In this document: positions 1 to 13,800 of the stretch, piece after piece
Layout: the number at the start of each line of letters is the position of its first letter
How positions within the stretch are numbered: position 1 is the stretch's first letter
The notes under the pieces: model-generated
Told to the model about the DNA's origin: nothing
Databases searched by the model: none
The model's input: only the letters and a program-made list of their open reading frames with translations
Made by a program: the position numbers and the translations under genes
Source: Rhynchopus sp. YZ270_cl-10
Lineage: Eukaryota > Euglenozoa > Diplonemea > Diplonemida > Diplonemidae
Length of the DNA: 64,000 bases
Assembly (NCBI GenBank): GCA_964035575.1
Contig: OZ037921.1
Coordinates: 888,501-952,500 of the forward strand
Direction: 5' to 3'

Positions 1-560
1 AAATAATTTACGTGTTTTTCCTCGGCCGGCCGAATTAGTAAAAACCCAAAAAGTGGATTTTATGCTCACCTCATTTTGGGGATAACATTTTTTTTCGAGA
101 AAAAACTTAAAAAAATGGAATTGAAAGCCGTGTTCAAAATCTTTCAATTGCGGCCAGGTACGATTAAAAATTTGCATCTGGGGTCCCTTTACCGGTTGGA
201 GAGCCCCAAAAACCAAAACTCAAAAGTGGCTTGAAAATATGGCTTGGCTCTTATAGGGTTAATTATTAGCCGGAGAGGTACATCACAATACACATTGTGA
301 TGTATTTTGATGTATTTTTGCGTATTCCAATGGGCCATCACAATACTGCCACCATTACATAAACACCCCAATACCCCTCTAGAACGCAAATATAAATATA
401 TCATCATCCCCAACTATGACGATACAATGCACCCTTCCCCATCCCCACGTTGCCAGCTTCCTTGCCAAAAAAACATACTTTTTTAGTCCGAAATTTAGAA
501 CGAAAGGGGGGTTATTTATTTCCCGTACGGCGAAGCTTTTTGACACAACTTTCTCTTTCT
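1..560. other. Spacer, no gene seen
   Basis: AT-rich sequence with no credible coding region on either strand. The only structure I see is a perfect 9-bp hairpin, CATCACAAT at 281-289 and ATTGTGATG at 294-302, with a 4-base loop. Confidence 0.5.
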
Positions 561-850
561 CTCTCAAGGAGCTACGAGATGGGTGTCTGTAAGGTACCTC
601 CATCTCTGAGAGGCTCTTTTTCTTATCCCCTTCCCCTTAGGCATACTCCGAAGGCGAATGCGTATTCGCCCTTTTTCCTCTATTTTCGCCCTATATTCGG
701 ATCCGAATAATAGGGCGAATATGGTCCAAGAATTTTGGGATCTGAAAAAAGGGAGAATACGAATTCGCCTTCGGGGGTATGCAGCTGAATCCCCTGCTCT
801 CTTCCTGTCTCGATTATCGTGCATCAAGCGTTGGGTGCAGCGAACAGGAA
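536..850 (+). repeat. Dispersed repeat I, copy 1 (host of a nested insertion)
   Basis: The stretch starting with a CTCTCAAGGAGCTACGAGATG-like sequence near 560 is repeated at about 19,850-20,045. Shared parts include the GATGGGTGTCTGTAA segment and the pyrimidine block CTTATCCCCTTCCCC. Copy 1 is interrupted at 641-782 by a foldback element that the other copy lacks. Confidence 0.7.
641..782. mobile_element. Foldback (MITE-like) element nested in repeat I
   Basis: A 142-bp segment with long imperfect terminal inverted repeats. The left arm (641-676) starts GCATACTCCGAAGGCGAAT and the right arm (745-782) ends with its near complement, finishing TATGC. No coding capacity. Repeat I continues on both sides, and the second copy of repeat I has no such insert, so this is a later insertion. 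I see no clear target-site duplication. Confidence 0.7.
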
Positions 851-876
851 TACCTGTAAGCTCACAACTCTTCCGC

Positions 877-1013
877 AGTGAGAACCGTCCCCCCGTTTCA
901 CACTGCGGTACGGGAAAGCCATTAGGTTTCCCTTTTTTGGTTTTTTGTGTTTTTATCCGGATGGCTGATATCAGGTCAGTCAGAGGTGTGCCTGCGTCAA
1001 TAACTTATCAGTT
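877..1013 (+). repeat. Dispersed repeat L+B (tRNA-like SINE candidate), copy 1
   Basis: Starts with a GAACCGTCC...CACTGCGGTACGG segment and ends with the TTTATCCGGATGGCTG...GCCTGCGTC segment shared by about eight places in the window. The segment around 972-985 (AGGTCAGTCAGAGG) resembles a tRNA D-arm / box A. It is followed by AATAACTTATCAG. Confidence 0.65.
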
Positions 1014-1660
1014 AGGCAATCCCTGCGCGGAAGAGTACGCCCAGTGTGTGTGAGGGCCCATTCTTTTAATCTTTACATTTTATCTCTTTCTTTCAGTGCC
1101 TGCGTTTTGATTGAGGCCTAGGTCGCCATTATGACCAAACCTTTGGTGTAGCACACAGCGAGACAGCCTACATTTCAATGTCTCCCTTCTTCCCCCACCC
1201 CCCTCACTCACTTTCTCAGCGCATTTTGGGTCTGGACTCAATCCCCAGGTTCGAAATCTTTCCTCATGTTGAGGAAGAGGAGTGAGGGGGTAGGCAGACT
1301 TATTCTCAGCAACGCTGTTGCATGAATTGTAGTTAGTGGAGTCTTTGCACAAAAAATGTAAAAAGGGGGACAAAAAAGGCTTTGGCCAACATTGAGTATT
1401 TTTTAAAGGATGTGAACGGTTCGTCACATCCACCTTTTAATTACTTTGGTTTTACGTTAAAATAGATGTTTTGTGTGCTCATTACGCAGAGGCACGTACG
1501 TCTTCGAGGGGCTCTCTTTTTTTCTTTCTTTTTCCTTTTTTTTGAGCCATGTGATTTAGTTTGATTCGTTATGTAGAAGAATAGAGGTCGGCGTCAAAAA
1601 GTGACGCACCCCCTATTTTTTATTTTTTTGTATTTATTTTTTTTGTCCAACAGAAATATT
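1014..1660. other. Spacer upstream of the giant coiled-coil gene
   Basis: No coding region seen. A GGTTCGAAATC string near 1247 looks like a tRNA B box, but neither a matching T-stem nor an A box is present. A GAGGCACGTACGTCTTCGAGG segment near 1490 is a weak relative of the hairpin modules found across the window. Confidence 0.4.
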
Positions 1661-1665
1661 TCTCA

Positions 1666-1822
1666 TCGTAAAAAGAAAAAAAAAAAGCGAGCTTCCCCCT
1701 CCTCCCCTCCACTTTTCAAAACTCATTACCCCCTCCCTCCCTCCCTCTCCCCTCTCCCCTCCTCCTCCCCACCACCCAGCACCCCATTTCCAGAAAAACA
1801 CCACCCTCCGCTTTGGTACACG
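1666..1822 (+). promoter_or_regulatory. Polypyrimidine leader before the giant gene
   Basis: After an A-run, the roughly 130 bases ahead of the chosen start codon are almost entirely C and T on the + strand. The reading frame is open through it from 1601, but the encoded Pro/Ser-rich sequence is low complexity and the next in-frame ATG (1823) begins a good signal peptide. A tract like this would suit a 3' splice or trans-splice acceptor region; that role is inferred. Confidence 0.4.
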
Positions 1823-4800
1823 ATGAATTGGGCATGGGTGGTTTTCACCCTTTTTTTGGTCCAACCAAGCTGCTCTGATGCAGGCAGCGGAGAGGTGGAG
1901 GTGGAGAGCGAACCGGAGACCTGTGGATACTACTGCCCGAACGAGGATTTAGACACGAACGGGAATGCTCCTTCATCCGACTCAACCGCCGCCACCACCA
2001 CCATCCCCAACACCGACAGCACAACGTTCACCGACTTTGATCCCACCACCAAGCCATCCATAGAGCGCTCACAACTCATCTCTCATTGGCCCACTCCAGC
2101 GGAGTTTGCCCTCGCTGGAAGCATGATGGCAGGTACCTACGTTGCCTTCTGGGCCACCCCGCTCACAATGCCCATCACAATTGCCTTGCATAAGGTAGGT
2201 TTGTTGGGTATCCCGTTGGGGGCGAGTTTGGAGTGTCTGATCCTGCATGGTACGACGACGGCAGCCTACACAACGATGGTGGCAACGACAGCCACCACCT
2301 TTTTGGGGGCGAGGGCGTGTGGGGCAGGGTTCACTGCGTCGGCACAGTATGCTGAGCAGCAGAAGATGAACCGAACGGCACAGACACCACCACAGATCCC
2401 TGCCAGAGAGGACACAACGGAGTTGGTGCAGAGACTCAACGATGTGGAGTTGGTTGCGGCAAAGAAAGCGTCGCTTCTCGAAGACGCCTACACCCGCCTC
2501 ACACGCTGCCAAGAAGATGACGCAGAGCAGGCGCGGGCACACTCTGCTGAGGTGGCGGCCCTCAACGCAAAGGTCAGGGTGCTGTCCGAGGAGGGGGAGG
2601 AGGTGCGGGGTGACCTGCAGGCATCTCTCGCTGCACGGCAGGAGCTGGAGCGGCGCTTTGACGAAGAGGTGCAAAGTGTAAAGCGCGGTGTTGGGGAGCA
2701 CAACAACACCACAACAGCTCTGCGGTCCCAGGTCCACGCCTTGGAGACGGACCTTGCAGTGATAAAAAGCGAAAGAGACAGCGCAAAACGTGAGTTGGTT
2801 GCCGAAACGGAGAGATTCAAGGTTACTGAAGAAGACGACGCATCAAGCATCAGGATTCTGCGTGAACGCAACACTGCCTTTGAGACGCGAATCGCAGAGT
2901 TGAAGGAAGATTACGAAGTGCTGGAGAACCGTCTGCGTGGGGTTTCGGCAGAGAGGCCTGCGGAGGGACCTGCTTCGGAGGTGGACTCTGGTGTGTTGGT
3001 GGCTGTTGTGCTGGGTGTGTTGATTATGGTGTTCGCAGTGGTGCGTCGTGGGCAAGGTGCAGCCAGCGTAGCGGAAAGGACAAGCCTTGCAGAGGAGATC
3101 GACCTAGACGCCAAGCTTGCAGCCTTCGCAACCACGATAAGCACCAAGATGGACACAAAGATTGCGGAGCTTGCAGACGCGCTTGAGGCAGATGAAGACC
3201 CCTTCGCAACGGTGCGCGGCTGTGTGGCAGATGCTGTCGAGACGCTGACACAGAAGATAGCGGATGCACAGACAGTTCAAGCAAACCAAGCTGTGCCTGA
3301 GGGTGATGTGGTGCCTGTGGCTGATGTGCATGCAGTGCTTGTGTCGCTAGAGGGTACGCAGGAGGCTTTGCAGGGGGAGGTGCGTAAGCTTGAGGAACGT
3401 GGCAGAGGGGAGGTGGACGAAGTGCATGCGGCGCTGGAGCAGCAGGCAGGCGTATTGGAGCGGTTGTGTGCAGGGCAGGCAGCAATGTCGGTTGCCGTGC
3501 AGCGTGTGGAGGATGCAGTGGATGCGAGCCAGCCGGTGGGTGTTGCACAGTCATTGGCGACACTGCTCGCAGGGCAGACGGACCTGGCAGCAGAGGTGAA
3601 GAACGTAGACAGTACCGTGACAGAGGCACTGCAAGACATCAAGGGGTCGCAGGAAGTGCTTGTGGAGGCAGTGGCGCGTGAAGTGGACCCTTCTGTGGCA
3701 ACGTCGTTAGAGGAGATCAAGCAGTCGCAGGCAAGGTTTGAGGAGGTTGTGGCAAAGGTGCACGAAGAGAACGACACTGTCACAAAAGCGCTGCGTTACC
3801 TGACAGAGGGGATGGACAAACAGAGTGTTGAGTCCGCGAATTCTGCTGCGTCGCTTGCAGCATTGACAGAGGTGACACAGCAGGCCGTGAGCGAGACTCT
3901 TGCAGAGTACAAGGCAGCTGCATCACGACACAACACAGAGTCTGCTGCGACGCAGCAGCACCTTGCAGATCTGACACTCTCACACGAGCGGTTTGAGAAG
4001 GAGACAAAACGCCACAACACCGACAGCACCGTTGCTGACACACTTGCTGCTCTCGAGGTGAAGCTTGTGACACTCCAGAAGCAGACCTCCACAACAGCTG
4101 TTACGGACGCGCTCAAGGAGCTGCAGACTGCACAGACAGCACTGTCAGAGACCACACAGAGCCCTGCCTTCCACCAGGTGGTCTTGGAGGCGCTCGCATC
4201 GCTGCAGGACAACATACGCGATGAAGTGCAAAGCGCACGCATGGCATCGCCAGCACCCGCAAGCCCTTTGCGTGCTCTGTCGCACGACACACCTTCAGCA
4301 TCATCTCCTCAAGCACCTGACGCCCACGAGAGCACTTTGCAAGCCATTCTCGCTGCACAGGAGGACATGGCAGAGCGCATTGCGCGTATTCCTGTTGAGA
4401 CTGACGCCGCCACGACCCAGACACTGACAGCACACATGGAGGACGTGAAGAAGCAGAACGTTGATGTTATGGAAGCACTCATGGAGGAGGTGAAGAAGCA
4501 GGGTGCTGTTTCTATCAGCGGGCCACTTGCGGTGCTTACAGAGGTGGTAAGGAAGCAGAGTGCTGATTCCAGTGATTCTGCCGAGGCACTAGCAGCACTT
4601 GCAGAGAGAGTCAATATTCATAGTGCTGATGACGCCACTCGTGGCAACACCGTGACGGATGCACTGGAAGAGATCAAACTATCACAGACCAGGCTTGTGG
4701 AGGCAGTTACACAGCAGGCCGTCAGCGACACCACTCTTGCAGAACTCAAGGCAGCTCAGTCTCAGTTGGCGGAGGCAGTGCAGCACCCAGAAGTGTCCAC

Positions 4801-7800
4801 CGCAGACCTGCAGCGCGGTCAGAAGAGCATTCAGGAGGCTGTGGCGTGCTTGGTTCCTGCAGACAGGTTTTATGCCCACGAGGGTGCTATGCAGCAGCAC
4901 CTTGCAGATCTGACACTCTCACACGAGCGGTTTGAGAAGGAGACAAAGCGCCACAACACCGACAGCACCGTTGCTGACACACTTGCTGCTCTCGAGGTGA
5001 AGCTTGTGACACTCCAGAAGCAGACCTCCACAACAGCTGTCACGGACGCGCTCAAGGAGCTGCAGACTGCACAGACAGCACTGTCAGAGACCACACAGAG
5101 CCCTGCCTTCCACCACGTGGTCTTGGAGGCGCTCGCATCACTGCAGGACAACATACGCGATGAAGTGCAAAGCGCACGCATGGCATCGCCAGCACCCGCA
5201 AGCCCTTTGCGTGCTCTGTCGCACGACACACCTTCAGCATCATCTCCTCAAGCACCTGACGTCCACCAGAGCACTTTGCAAGCCATCCTCGCTGCACAGG
5301 AGGACATGGCAGAGCGTATTGCGCGTATTCCTGTTGAGACTGACGCCGCCACGACCCAGACACTGACAGCACTAACAGAAGCAATTCAGAAGCAGAAAAC
5401 TTCCAACACCTTACAGCAGCTCACAGAGCTCGTGGAAGAGGTCAAGAAGTTGGTTGAGAGTGCAGGAGCGGACAGCACTGCAGAGAAGCTTGCTGAGCTC
5501 ACAGCAGCTGTCCAGAAGGCGTCCGAAGCAACAACAGCTGATGCCACTGCAGAGAAGCTTGCTGAACTCACAGCTGCAGTCCAGAAGGCGTCAGAAGCAA
5601 CAGTGGCTGACGAAACTGCAGAGAAGATTGCTGCACTCACTGAGAACACCACAGAGAAGCTTGCTGAGCTCACGGCTGCTGTCCAGAAGGCGTCCGAGAC
5701 AACAGTATCTGGTGAAACTGCAGAGAAGCTTGCTGAGCTCACAGCTGCGGTCCAGAAGGCGTCAGAAGCAACAGTGGCTGACGAAACTGCAGAGAAGATT
5801 GCTGCACTCACTGAGAACACCACAGTAAAGCTTGCTGAGCTCACAGCAGCTGTCCAGAAGGCGTCCGAGACAACAACAGTGGCTGACGAAACTGCAGAGA
5901 AGCTTGCTGAGCTCACAGCAGCAGTCCAGAAGGCGTCCGAGACAACAACAGTGGCTGACGAAACTGCAGAGAAGCTTGCTGAGCTCACAGCAGCAGTCCA
6001 GAAGGCGTCCGAGACAACAACAGTGGCTGACGAAACTGCAGAGAAGCTTGCTGAGCTCACAGCTGCGGTCCAGAAGGCGTCAGAAGCAACAGTGGCTGAT
6101 GAAACTGCAGAAAAGCTTGCTGAGCTCACAGCAGCTGTCCAGAAGGCGTCCGAAGCAACAGTGGCTGACGAAACTGCAGAGAAGATTGCTGCACTCACTG
6201 AGAACACCACAGAGAAGCTTGCTGAGCTCACGGCTGCTGTCCAGAAGGCGTCAGAAGCAACAGTGGCTGACGAAACTGCAGAGAAGATTGCTGCACTCAC
6301 TGAGAACACCACAGTAAAGCTTGCTGAGCTCACAGCAGCTGTCCAGAAGGCGTCCGAGACAACAACAGTGGCTGACGAAACTGCAGAGAAGCTTGCTGAG
6401 CTCACAGCAGCAGTCCAGAAGGCGTCCGAGACAACAACAGTGGCTGACGAAACTGCAGAGAAGCTTGCTGAGCTCACAGCTGCGGTCCAGAAGGCGTCAG
6501 AAGCAACAGTGGCTGACGAAACTGCAGAGAAGATTGCTGCACTCACTGAGAACACCACAGAGAAGCTTGCTGAGCTCACAGCAGCAGTCCAGAAGGCGTC
6601 CGAGACAACAACAGTGGCTGACGAAACTGCAGAGAAGCTTGCTGAGCTCACAGCTGCGGTCCAGAAGGCGTCAGAAGCAACAGTGGCTGACGAAACTGCA
6701 GAGAAGATTGCTGCACTCACTGAGAACACCACAGAGAAGCTTGCTGAGCTCACAGCAGCAGTCCAGAAGGCGTCCGAGACAACAACAGTGGCTGACGAAA
6801 CTGCAGAGAAGCTTGCTGAGCTCACAGCTGCGGTCCAGAAGGCGTCAGAAGCAACAGTGGCTGACGAAACTGCAGAGAAGATTGCTGCACTCACTGAGAA
6901 CACCACAGAGAAGCTTGCTGAGCTCACAGCTGCAGTCCAGAAGGCGTCCGAGACAACAACAGCTGATGCCACTGCAGAGAAGATTGCTGAGCTCACAGCT
7001 GCAGTCCAGAAGGCGTCCGAAACAACAGTGGCTGATGAAACTGCAGAGAAGCTTGCTGAGCTCACAGCAGCAGTCCAGAAGGCGTCCGAAACAACAGTGG
7101 CTGATGAAACTGCAGAGAAGCTTGCTGAGCTCACAGCTGCGGTCCAGAAGGCGTCAGAAGCAACAGTGGCTGATGAAACTGCAGAGAAGCTTGCTGAGCT
7201 CACAGCTGCAGTCCAGAAGGCGTCAGAAGCAACAGTGGCTGACGAAACTGCAGAGAAGCTTGCTGAGCTCACAGCTGCAGTCCAGAAGGCGTCCGAGACA
7301 ACAACAGCTCATGACACTGCAGAGAAGATTGCTGAGCTCACAGCAGCAGTCCAGAAGGCGTCCGAAACAACAGTGGCTGACGAAACTGCAGAGAAGCTTG
7401 CTGAGCTCACAGCTGCAGTCCAGAAGGCGTCCGAGACAACAACAGTGGCTGACGAAACTGCAGAGAAGCTTGCTGAGCTCACAGCTGCAGTCCAGAAGGC
7501 GTCCGAGACAACAACAGCTCATGACACTGCAGAGAAGATTGCTGAGCTCACAGCAGCAGTCCAGAAGGCGTCCGAAACAACAGTGGCTGATGAAACTGCA
7601 GAGAAGCTTGCTGAGCTCACAGCTGCAGTCCAGAAGGCGTCCGAGACAACAGTGGCTGATGAAACTGCAGAGAAGCTTGCTGAGCTCACAGCTGCAGTCC
7701 AGAAGGCGTCAGAAGCAACAGTGGCTGACGAAACTGCAGAGAAGCTTGCTGAGCTCACAGCTGCAGTCCAGAAGGCGTCCGAGACAACAACAGCTGATGC

Positions 7801-10800
7801 CACTGCAGAGAAGATTGCTGAGCTCACAGCAGCAGTCCAGAAGGCGTCCGAAACAACAGTGGCTGATGAAACTGCAGAGAAGCTTGCTGAGCTCACAGCT
7901 GCAGTCCAGAAGGCGTCCGAGACAACAGTGGCTGATGAAACTGCAGAGAAGCTTGCTGAGCTCACAGCTGCAGTCCAGAAGGCGTCAGAAGCAACAGTGG
8001 CTGACGAAACTGCAGAGAAGCTTGCTGAGCTCACAGCAGCTGTCCAGAAGGCGTCAGAAATAACAACAGCTGACGACACTGCAGAGAAGATTGCTGCACT
8101 CACTGAGAACACCACAGAGAAGCTTGCTGAGCTCACAGCAGCAGTCCAGAAGGCGTCCGAAACAACAGTGGCTGATGAAACTGCAGAGAAGCTTGCTGAG
8201 CTCACAGCTGCAGTCCAGAAGGCGTCAGAAGCAACAGTGGCTGACGAAACTGCAGAGAAGCTTGCTGAGCTCACAGCAGCTGTCCAGAAGGCGTCAGAAA
8301 TAACAACAGCTGACGACACTGCAGAGAAGATTGCTGCACTCACTGAGAACACCACAGAGAAGCTTGCTGAGCTCACAGCAGCAGTCCAGAAGGCGTCCGA
8401 AACAACAGTGGCTGATGAAACTGCAGAGAAGCTTGCTGAGCTCACAGCTGCAGTCCAGAAGGCGTCCGAGACAACAACAGCTGACGACACTGCAGAGAAG
8501 ATTGCTGCACTCACTGAGGACACCACAGAGAAGCTTGCTGAGCTCACAGCTGCAGTCCAGAAGGCGTCCGAGACAACAGTGGCTGATGAAACTGCAGAGA
8601 AGCTTGCTGAGCTCACAGCTGCAGTCCAGAAGGCGTCAGAAGCAACAGTGGCTGACGAAACTGCAGAGAAGCTTGCTGAGCTCACAGCAGCTGTCCAGAA
8701 GGCGTCAGAAATAACAACAGCTGACGACACTGCAGAGAAGATTGCTGCACTCACTGAGAACACCACAGAGAAGCTTGCTGAGCTCACAGCAGCAGTCCAG
8801 AAGGCGTCCGAAACAACAGTGGCTGATGAAACTGCAGAGAAGCTTGCTGAGCTCACAGCTGCAGTCCAGAAGGCGTCCGAGACAACAACAGCTCATGACA
8901 CTGCAGAGAAGATTGCTGAGCTCACAGCAGCAGTCCAGAAGGCGTCCGAAACAACAGTGGCTGATGAAACTGCAGAGAAGCTTGCTGAGCTCACAGCTGC
9001 AGTCCAGAAGGCGTCCGAGACAACAGTGGCTGATGAAACTGCAGAGAAGCTTGCTGAGCTCACAGCTGCAGTCCAGAAGGCGTCAGAAGCAACAGTGGCT
9101 GATGAAACTGCAGAAAAGCTTGCTGAGCTCACAGCTGCAGTCCAGAAGGCGTCCGAGACAACAACAGCTGACGACACTGCAGAGAAGATTGCTGCACTCA
9201 CTGAGGACACCACAGAGAAGCTTGCTGAGCTCACAGCTGCAGTCCAGAAGGCGTCCGAGACAGCAGTGGCTGATGCCACTGCAGAGAAGCTTGCTGAGCT
9301 CACAGCTGCAGTCCAGAAGGCGTCCGAGACAACAACAGCTGACGACACTGCAGAGAAGATTGCTGCACTCACTGAGAACACCACAGAGAAGCTTGCTGAG
9401 CTCACAGCAGCAGTCCAGAAGGCGTCCGAAACAACAGTGGCTGATGAAACTGCAGAGAAGCTTGCTGAGCTCACAGCTGCAGTCCAGAAGGCGTCCGAGA
9501 CAACAACAGCTGACGACACTGCAGAGAAGATTGCTGCACTCACTGAGGACACCACAGAGAAGCTTGCTGAGCTCACAGCTGCAGTCCAGAAGGCGTCCGA
9601 GACAGCAGTGGCTGATGCCACTGCAGAGAAGCTTGCTGAGCTCACAGCTGCAGTCCAGAAGGCGTCCGAGACAACAACAGCTGACGACACTGCAGAGAAG
9701 ATTGCTGCACTCACTGAGAACACCACAGAGAAGCTTGCTGAGCTCACAGCAGCAGTCCAGAAGGCGTCCGAAACAACAGTGGCTGATGAAACTGCAGAGA
9801 AGCTTGCTGAGCTCACAGCTGCAGTCCAGAAGGCGTCAGAAGCAACAGTGGCTGACGAAACTGCAGAGAAGCTTGCTGAGCTCACAGCTGCAGTCCAGAA
9901 GGCGTCCGAGACAACAACAGCTCATGACACTGCAGAGAAGATTGCTGAGCTCACAGCAGCAGTCCAGAAGGCGTCCGAAACAACAGTGGCTGATGAAACT
10001 GCAGAGAAGCTTGCTGAGCTCACAGCTGCAGTCCAGAAGGCGTCCGAGACAACAGTGGCTGATGAAACTGCAGAGAAGCTTGCTGAGCTCACAGCTGCAG
10101 TCCAGAAGTCGTCAGAAACAACAGTGGCTGATGAAACTGCAGAAAAGCTTGCTGAGCTCACAGCTGCGGTCCAGAAGGCGTCAGAAGCAACAGTGGCTGA
10201 TGAAACTGCAGAAAAGCTTGCTGAGCTCACAGCTGCAGTCCAGAAGGCGTCCGAGACAACAACAGCTGATGCCACTGCAGAGAAGCTTGCTGAGCTCACA
10301 GCTGCAGTCCAGAAGGCGTCCGAGACAACAACAGCTGACGACACTGCAGAGAAGATTGCTGCACTCACTGAGAACACCACAGAGAAGCTTGCTGAGCTCA
10401 CAGCAGCAGTCCAGAAGGCGTCCGAGACAACAGTGGCTGATGAAACTGCAGAGAAGCTTGCTGAGCTCACAGCAGCTGTCCAGAAGGCGTCAGAAGCAAC
10501 AGTGGCTGACGAAACTGCAGAGAAGATTGCTGCACTCACTGAGAACACCACAGAGAAGCTTGCTGAGCTCACAGCAGCAGTCCAGAAGGCGTCCGAGACA
10601 ACAGTGGCTGATGAAACTGCAGAGAAGCTTGCTGAGCTCACAGCTGCAGTCCAGAAGTCGTCAGAAACAACAGTGGCTGATGAAACTGCAGAAAAGCTTG
10701 CTGAGCTCACAGCTGCAGTCCAGAAGGCGTCCGAGACAACAACAGCTGATGCCACTGCAGAGAAGCTTGCTGAGCTCACGGCTGCAGTCCAGAAGGCGTC

Positions 10801-13800
10801 CGAGACAACAGTGGCTGATGAAACTGCAGAGAAGCTTGCTGAGCTCACAGCTGCAGTCCAGAAGGCGTCCGAGACAACAGTGGCTGATGAAACTGCAGAG
10901 AAGCTTGCTGAGCTCACAGCTGCAGTCCAGAAGGCGTCAGAAGCAACAGTGGCTGACGAAACTGCAGAGAAGCTTGCTGAGCTCACAGCAGCTGTCCAGA
11001 AGGCGTCAGAAGCAACAGTGGCTGACGAAACTGCAGAGAAGATTGCTGCACTCACTGAGAACACCACAGAGAAGCTTGCTGAGCTCACAGCAGCAGTCCA
11101 GAAGGCGTCCGAGACAACAACAGCTGATGCCACTGCAGAGAAGCTTGCTGAGCTCACAGCTGCAGTCCAGAAGGCGTCCGAGACAACAACAGCTGACGAC
11201 ACTGCAGAGAAGATTGCTGCACTCACTGAGAACACCACAGAGAAGCTTGCTGAGCTCACAGCTGCAGTCCAGAAGGCGTCAGAAGCAACAGTGGCTGATG
11301 AAGCTGCAGAGAAGATTGCTGAGCTCACAGCTGCAGTCCAGAAGGCGTCAGAAGCAACAGTGGCTGATGAAGCTGCAGAGAAGATTGCTGCACTCACTGA
11401 GAACACCACAGAGAAGCTTGCTGAGCTCACAGCAGCAGTCCAGAAGGCGTCCGAAACAACAGTGGCTGATGAAACTGCAGAGAAGCTTGCTGAGCTCACA
11501 GCTGCAGTCCAGAAGGCGTCAGAAGCAACAGTGGCTGATGAAGCTGCAGAGAAGATTGCTGCACTCACTGAGAACACCACAGAGAAGCTTGCTGAGCTCA
11601 CAGCTGCAGTCCAGAAGGCGTCCGAGACAACAACAGCTGATGCCACTGCGGAGAAGCTTGCTGAGCTCACGGCTGCAGTCGAGAAGGCGTCAGAAAGAAC
11701 AACAGCTGACGACACTGCAGAGAAGATTGCTGCGCTCACTGAGAACACCACAGAAAAGCTTGCGGAGCTCACAGCTGCAGTACAAAAAGTGGGTGACAAG
11801 TCAACAGCAGACAGCACTGAGGAAAAATTTGAGCAACTCGTACAGGAGGTACGGAAGCATGTTATGAGCAGCAGCTTTGAAGACACTGTGGAGAATTTGA
11901 TGGAGGACCAGCAGATGAAGCTGAATGAGCAGCACTCTCGCGTTACTGAAGGATTGCAGCAGCTGAAGACCTTGATTTGCGAGGCACTTGAGAAGACTGC
12001 AGACGGAGACAGCGTGCGTGCACTGAGCCCGAACATCGCCTCCAGCGACATTGCGGATGCTGCGAACTCCCTCCTGGCCGAGAAGAAGAGCACCATCGTC
12101 CAGCTCGCGGACCTGCAGGACAACGTCAACGAGCTTTACAATGTGGCGAGCAAGCTTGCTACGAAGAAGGAGGTCATTGATGTCATCCACAACAACATAC
12201 TACACCTCTCTGGGGGCCAGGTCTGCGATGACCTACAGTTGTCCCGTTCTGGCCATGAACGTGGGCGTAGTGTTGAGGATTCATACCTTGGTGACTCCAC
12301 CCTGCGCCACACACGCATCTCTGATCGACGTGAGGACTTCACAACCTCTGCTGGTAGCCTTCCCCGACGTGAGGAGTTCACGACCTCTGCTGGTAGCCTT
12401 CCCAGTGCGTACGACATGTCTCCTATTCCGGTGGTGCCACGCTGCGACAGCTTCACAAACGCAGCACACTCCTCCTCTCCTCGTCAAATCTCTCCCGACC
12501 TGCGCTCCTCATTCCACCAGCACCCTGCCGCTGTACCCTCTTTGAACCTCCCGAAGCAGGAGTCAGACGAGATTCGTAGTATGTGTCTGGTGTTGGGTGG
12601 GGGGGTTTTTTTGCACCAATAACTTTATCAATTGTTTTACTGAGTAGGGAAGTGTGGATACTGCAGTTTTCTGTAATTGTTTGTTTCCTGTTTTTGTTTT
12701 GTTTTTTTCACGTTTCTTCACCTTGCAGGAAGGGAGTACCTTGCCACGGTGAAGGATAACCAAAAATCTTGCAACGTCGACACGGCCAATTACATTGGTG
12801 CCGTGGAAGAGAACACCTTGATGACACTGTGCTACAATAAGTTGCTCAAGCATGCCATTGCGGTGCGTCAGCTGCGTATGAATAAGGAGTGTCGCACGAC
12901 CTCTGTGCTCGAGAACGAGCGTGTGCGTGAAGAGCGTGAGAGCATTGTCACACGACTTGACAAATTCGAGGAAATGCTTGCAAGCCTCATCCAAAGCTTC
13001 AAAGACTCGCAGCAGCAGAGGATGATGAACCAGCGCCGCAGCAGCAATCCTTCTATCATCTTGCCAGAAACCCCTCCGCCACTCCCGTCGCGCGTCAGCG
13101 CAATTTCCCACGTATGTATTTCCCAAAAAATTAACGAACACAGCACTGCCTCGCTGTACAGTAAAAGAAACACGTACCGTATTCGTACAAATTATTCCGA
13201 CGTTACAACTTCTCTCTTTTTTATTCTTCGAGCGAAATCATCCCGACCCCCCCTACAACGCAATACCGAGAATATCCAACACTTTTTTCACCCCCTCTAC
13301 TAAAAACCCCATATCACATATCACCCCGGGTTTGCACCGTATACCTCCCTCCTCTCCGCTCCCCTCATTTCCTCTCATTTCCCCATTTTCTACAGTCACG
13401 TGGTCACTCCCCTATTGACATCCGTGCGATGCATATTGACGAAGAAACCCCGCTTCACAAGGGGCCCTCCTCTCTGCTTGACACGAGTGTTGGTGAGACG
13501 ATGCCGCCAGCAAGGCGTATGCGGGCCGCATCGATGAGCTCCTACGCTGATACAGAGGTGATGAGCAGCAATGGGGCGAGGGACGAGGCTGGGTGGGATT
13601 TGGAGTCATTGTTCCAGCAGATTGCAGGCATTAAGGACTACTTCGACCAGAGTGACCTGCACAACGCATTGGAGTCGAACCTCACCGTCCGCGAGTTCTG
13701 CTCAGTAACGCACGACAAGAACGTCCCCATGACCTACTGCAGTGGCCAGATCATGGTGAAGATCCGCAAGCAGTGCAACCTCCAAAGCTCAAAGGTGTTC

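Noticed and set aside
1240-1265. Possible tRNA B box (GGTTCGAAATC)
   Set aside because: No 5-bp T-stem, no A box at the right distance and no acceptor stem.
1601-1822. Upstream start of the giant protein at 1601
   Set aside because: It would add 74 low-complexity residues translated from the pyrimidine leader ahead of a good signal peptide.
5386-12129. Long antisense frames and +1 frames across the giant gene's repeat
   Set aside because: The repeat unit is a multiple of three and lacks stops in these frames, so they stay open automatically. Their sequences (Ser/Ala/Val or Arg/Gln/Leu) are only shadows of the real reading.
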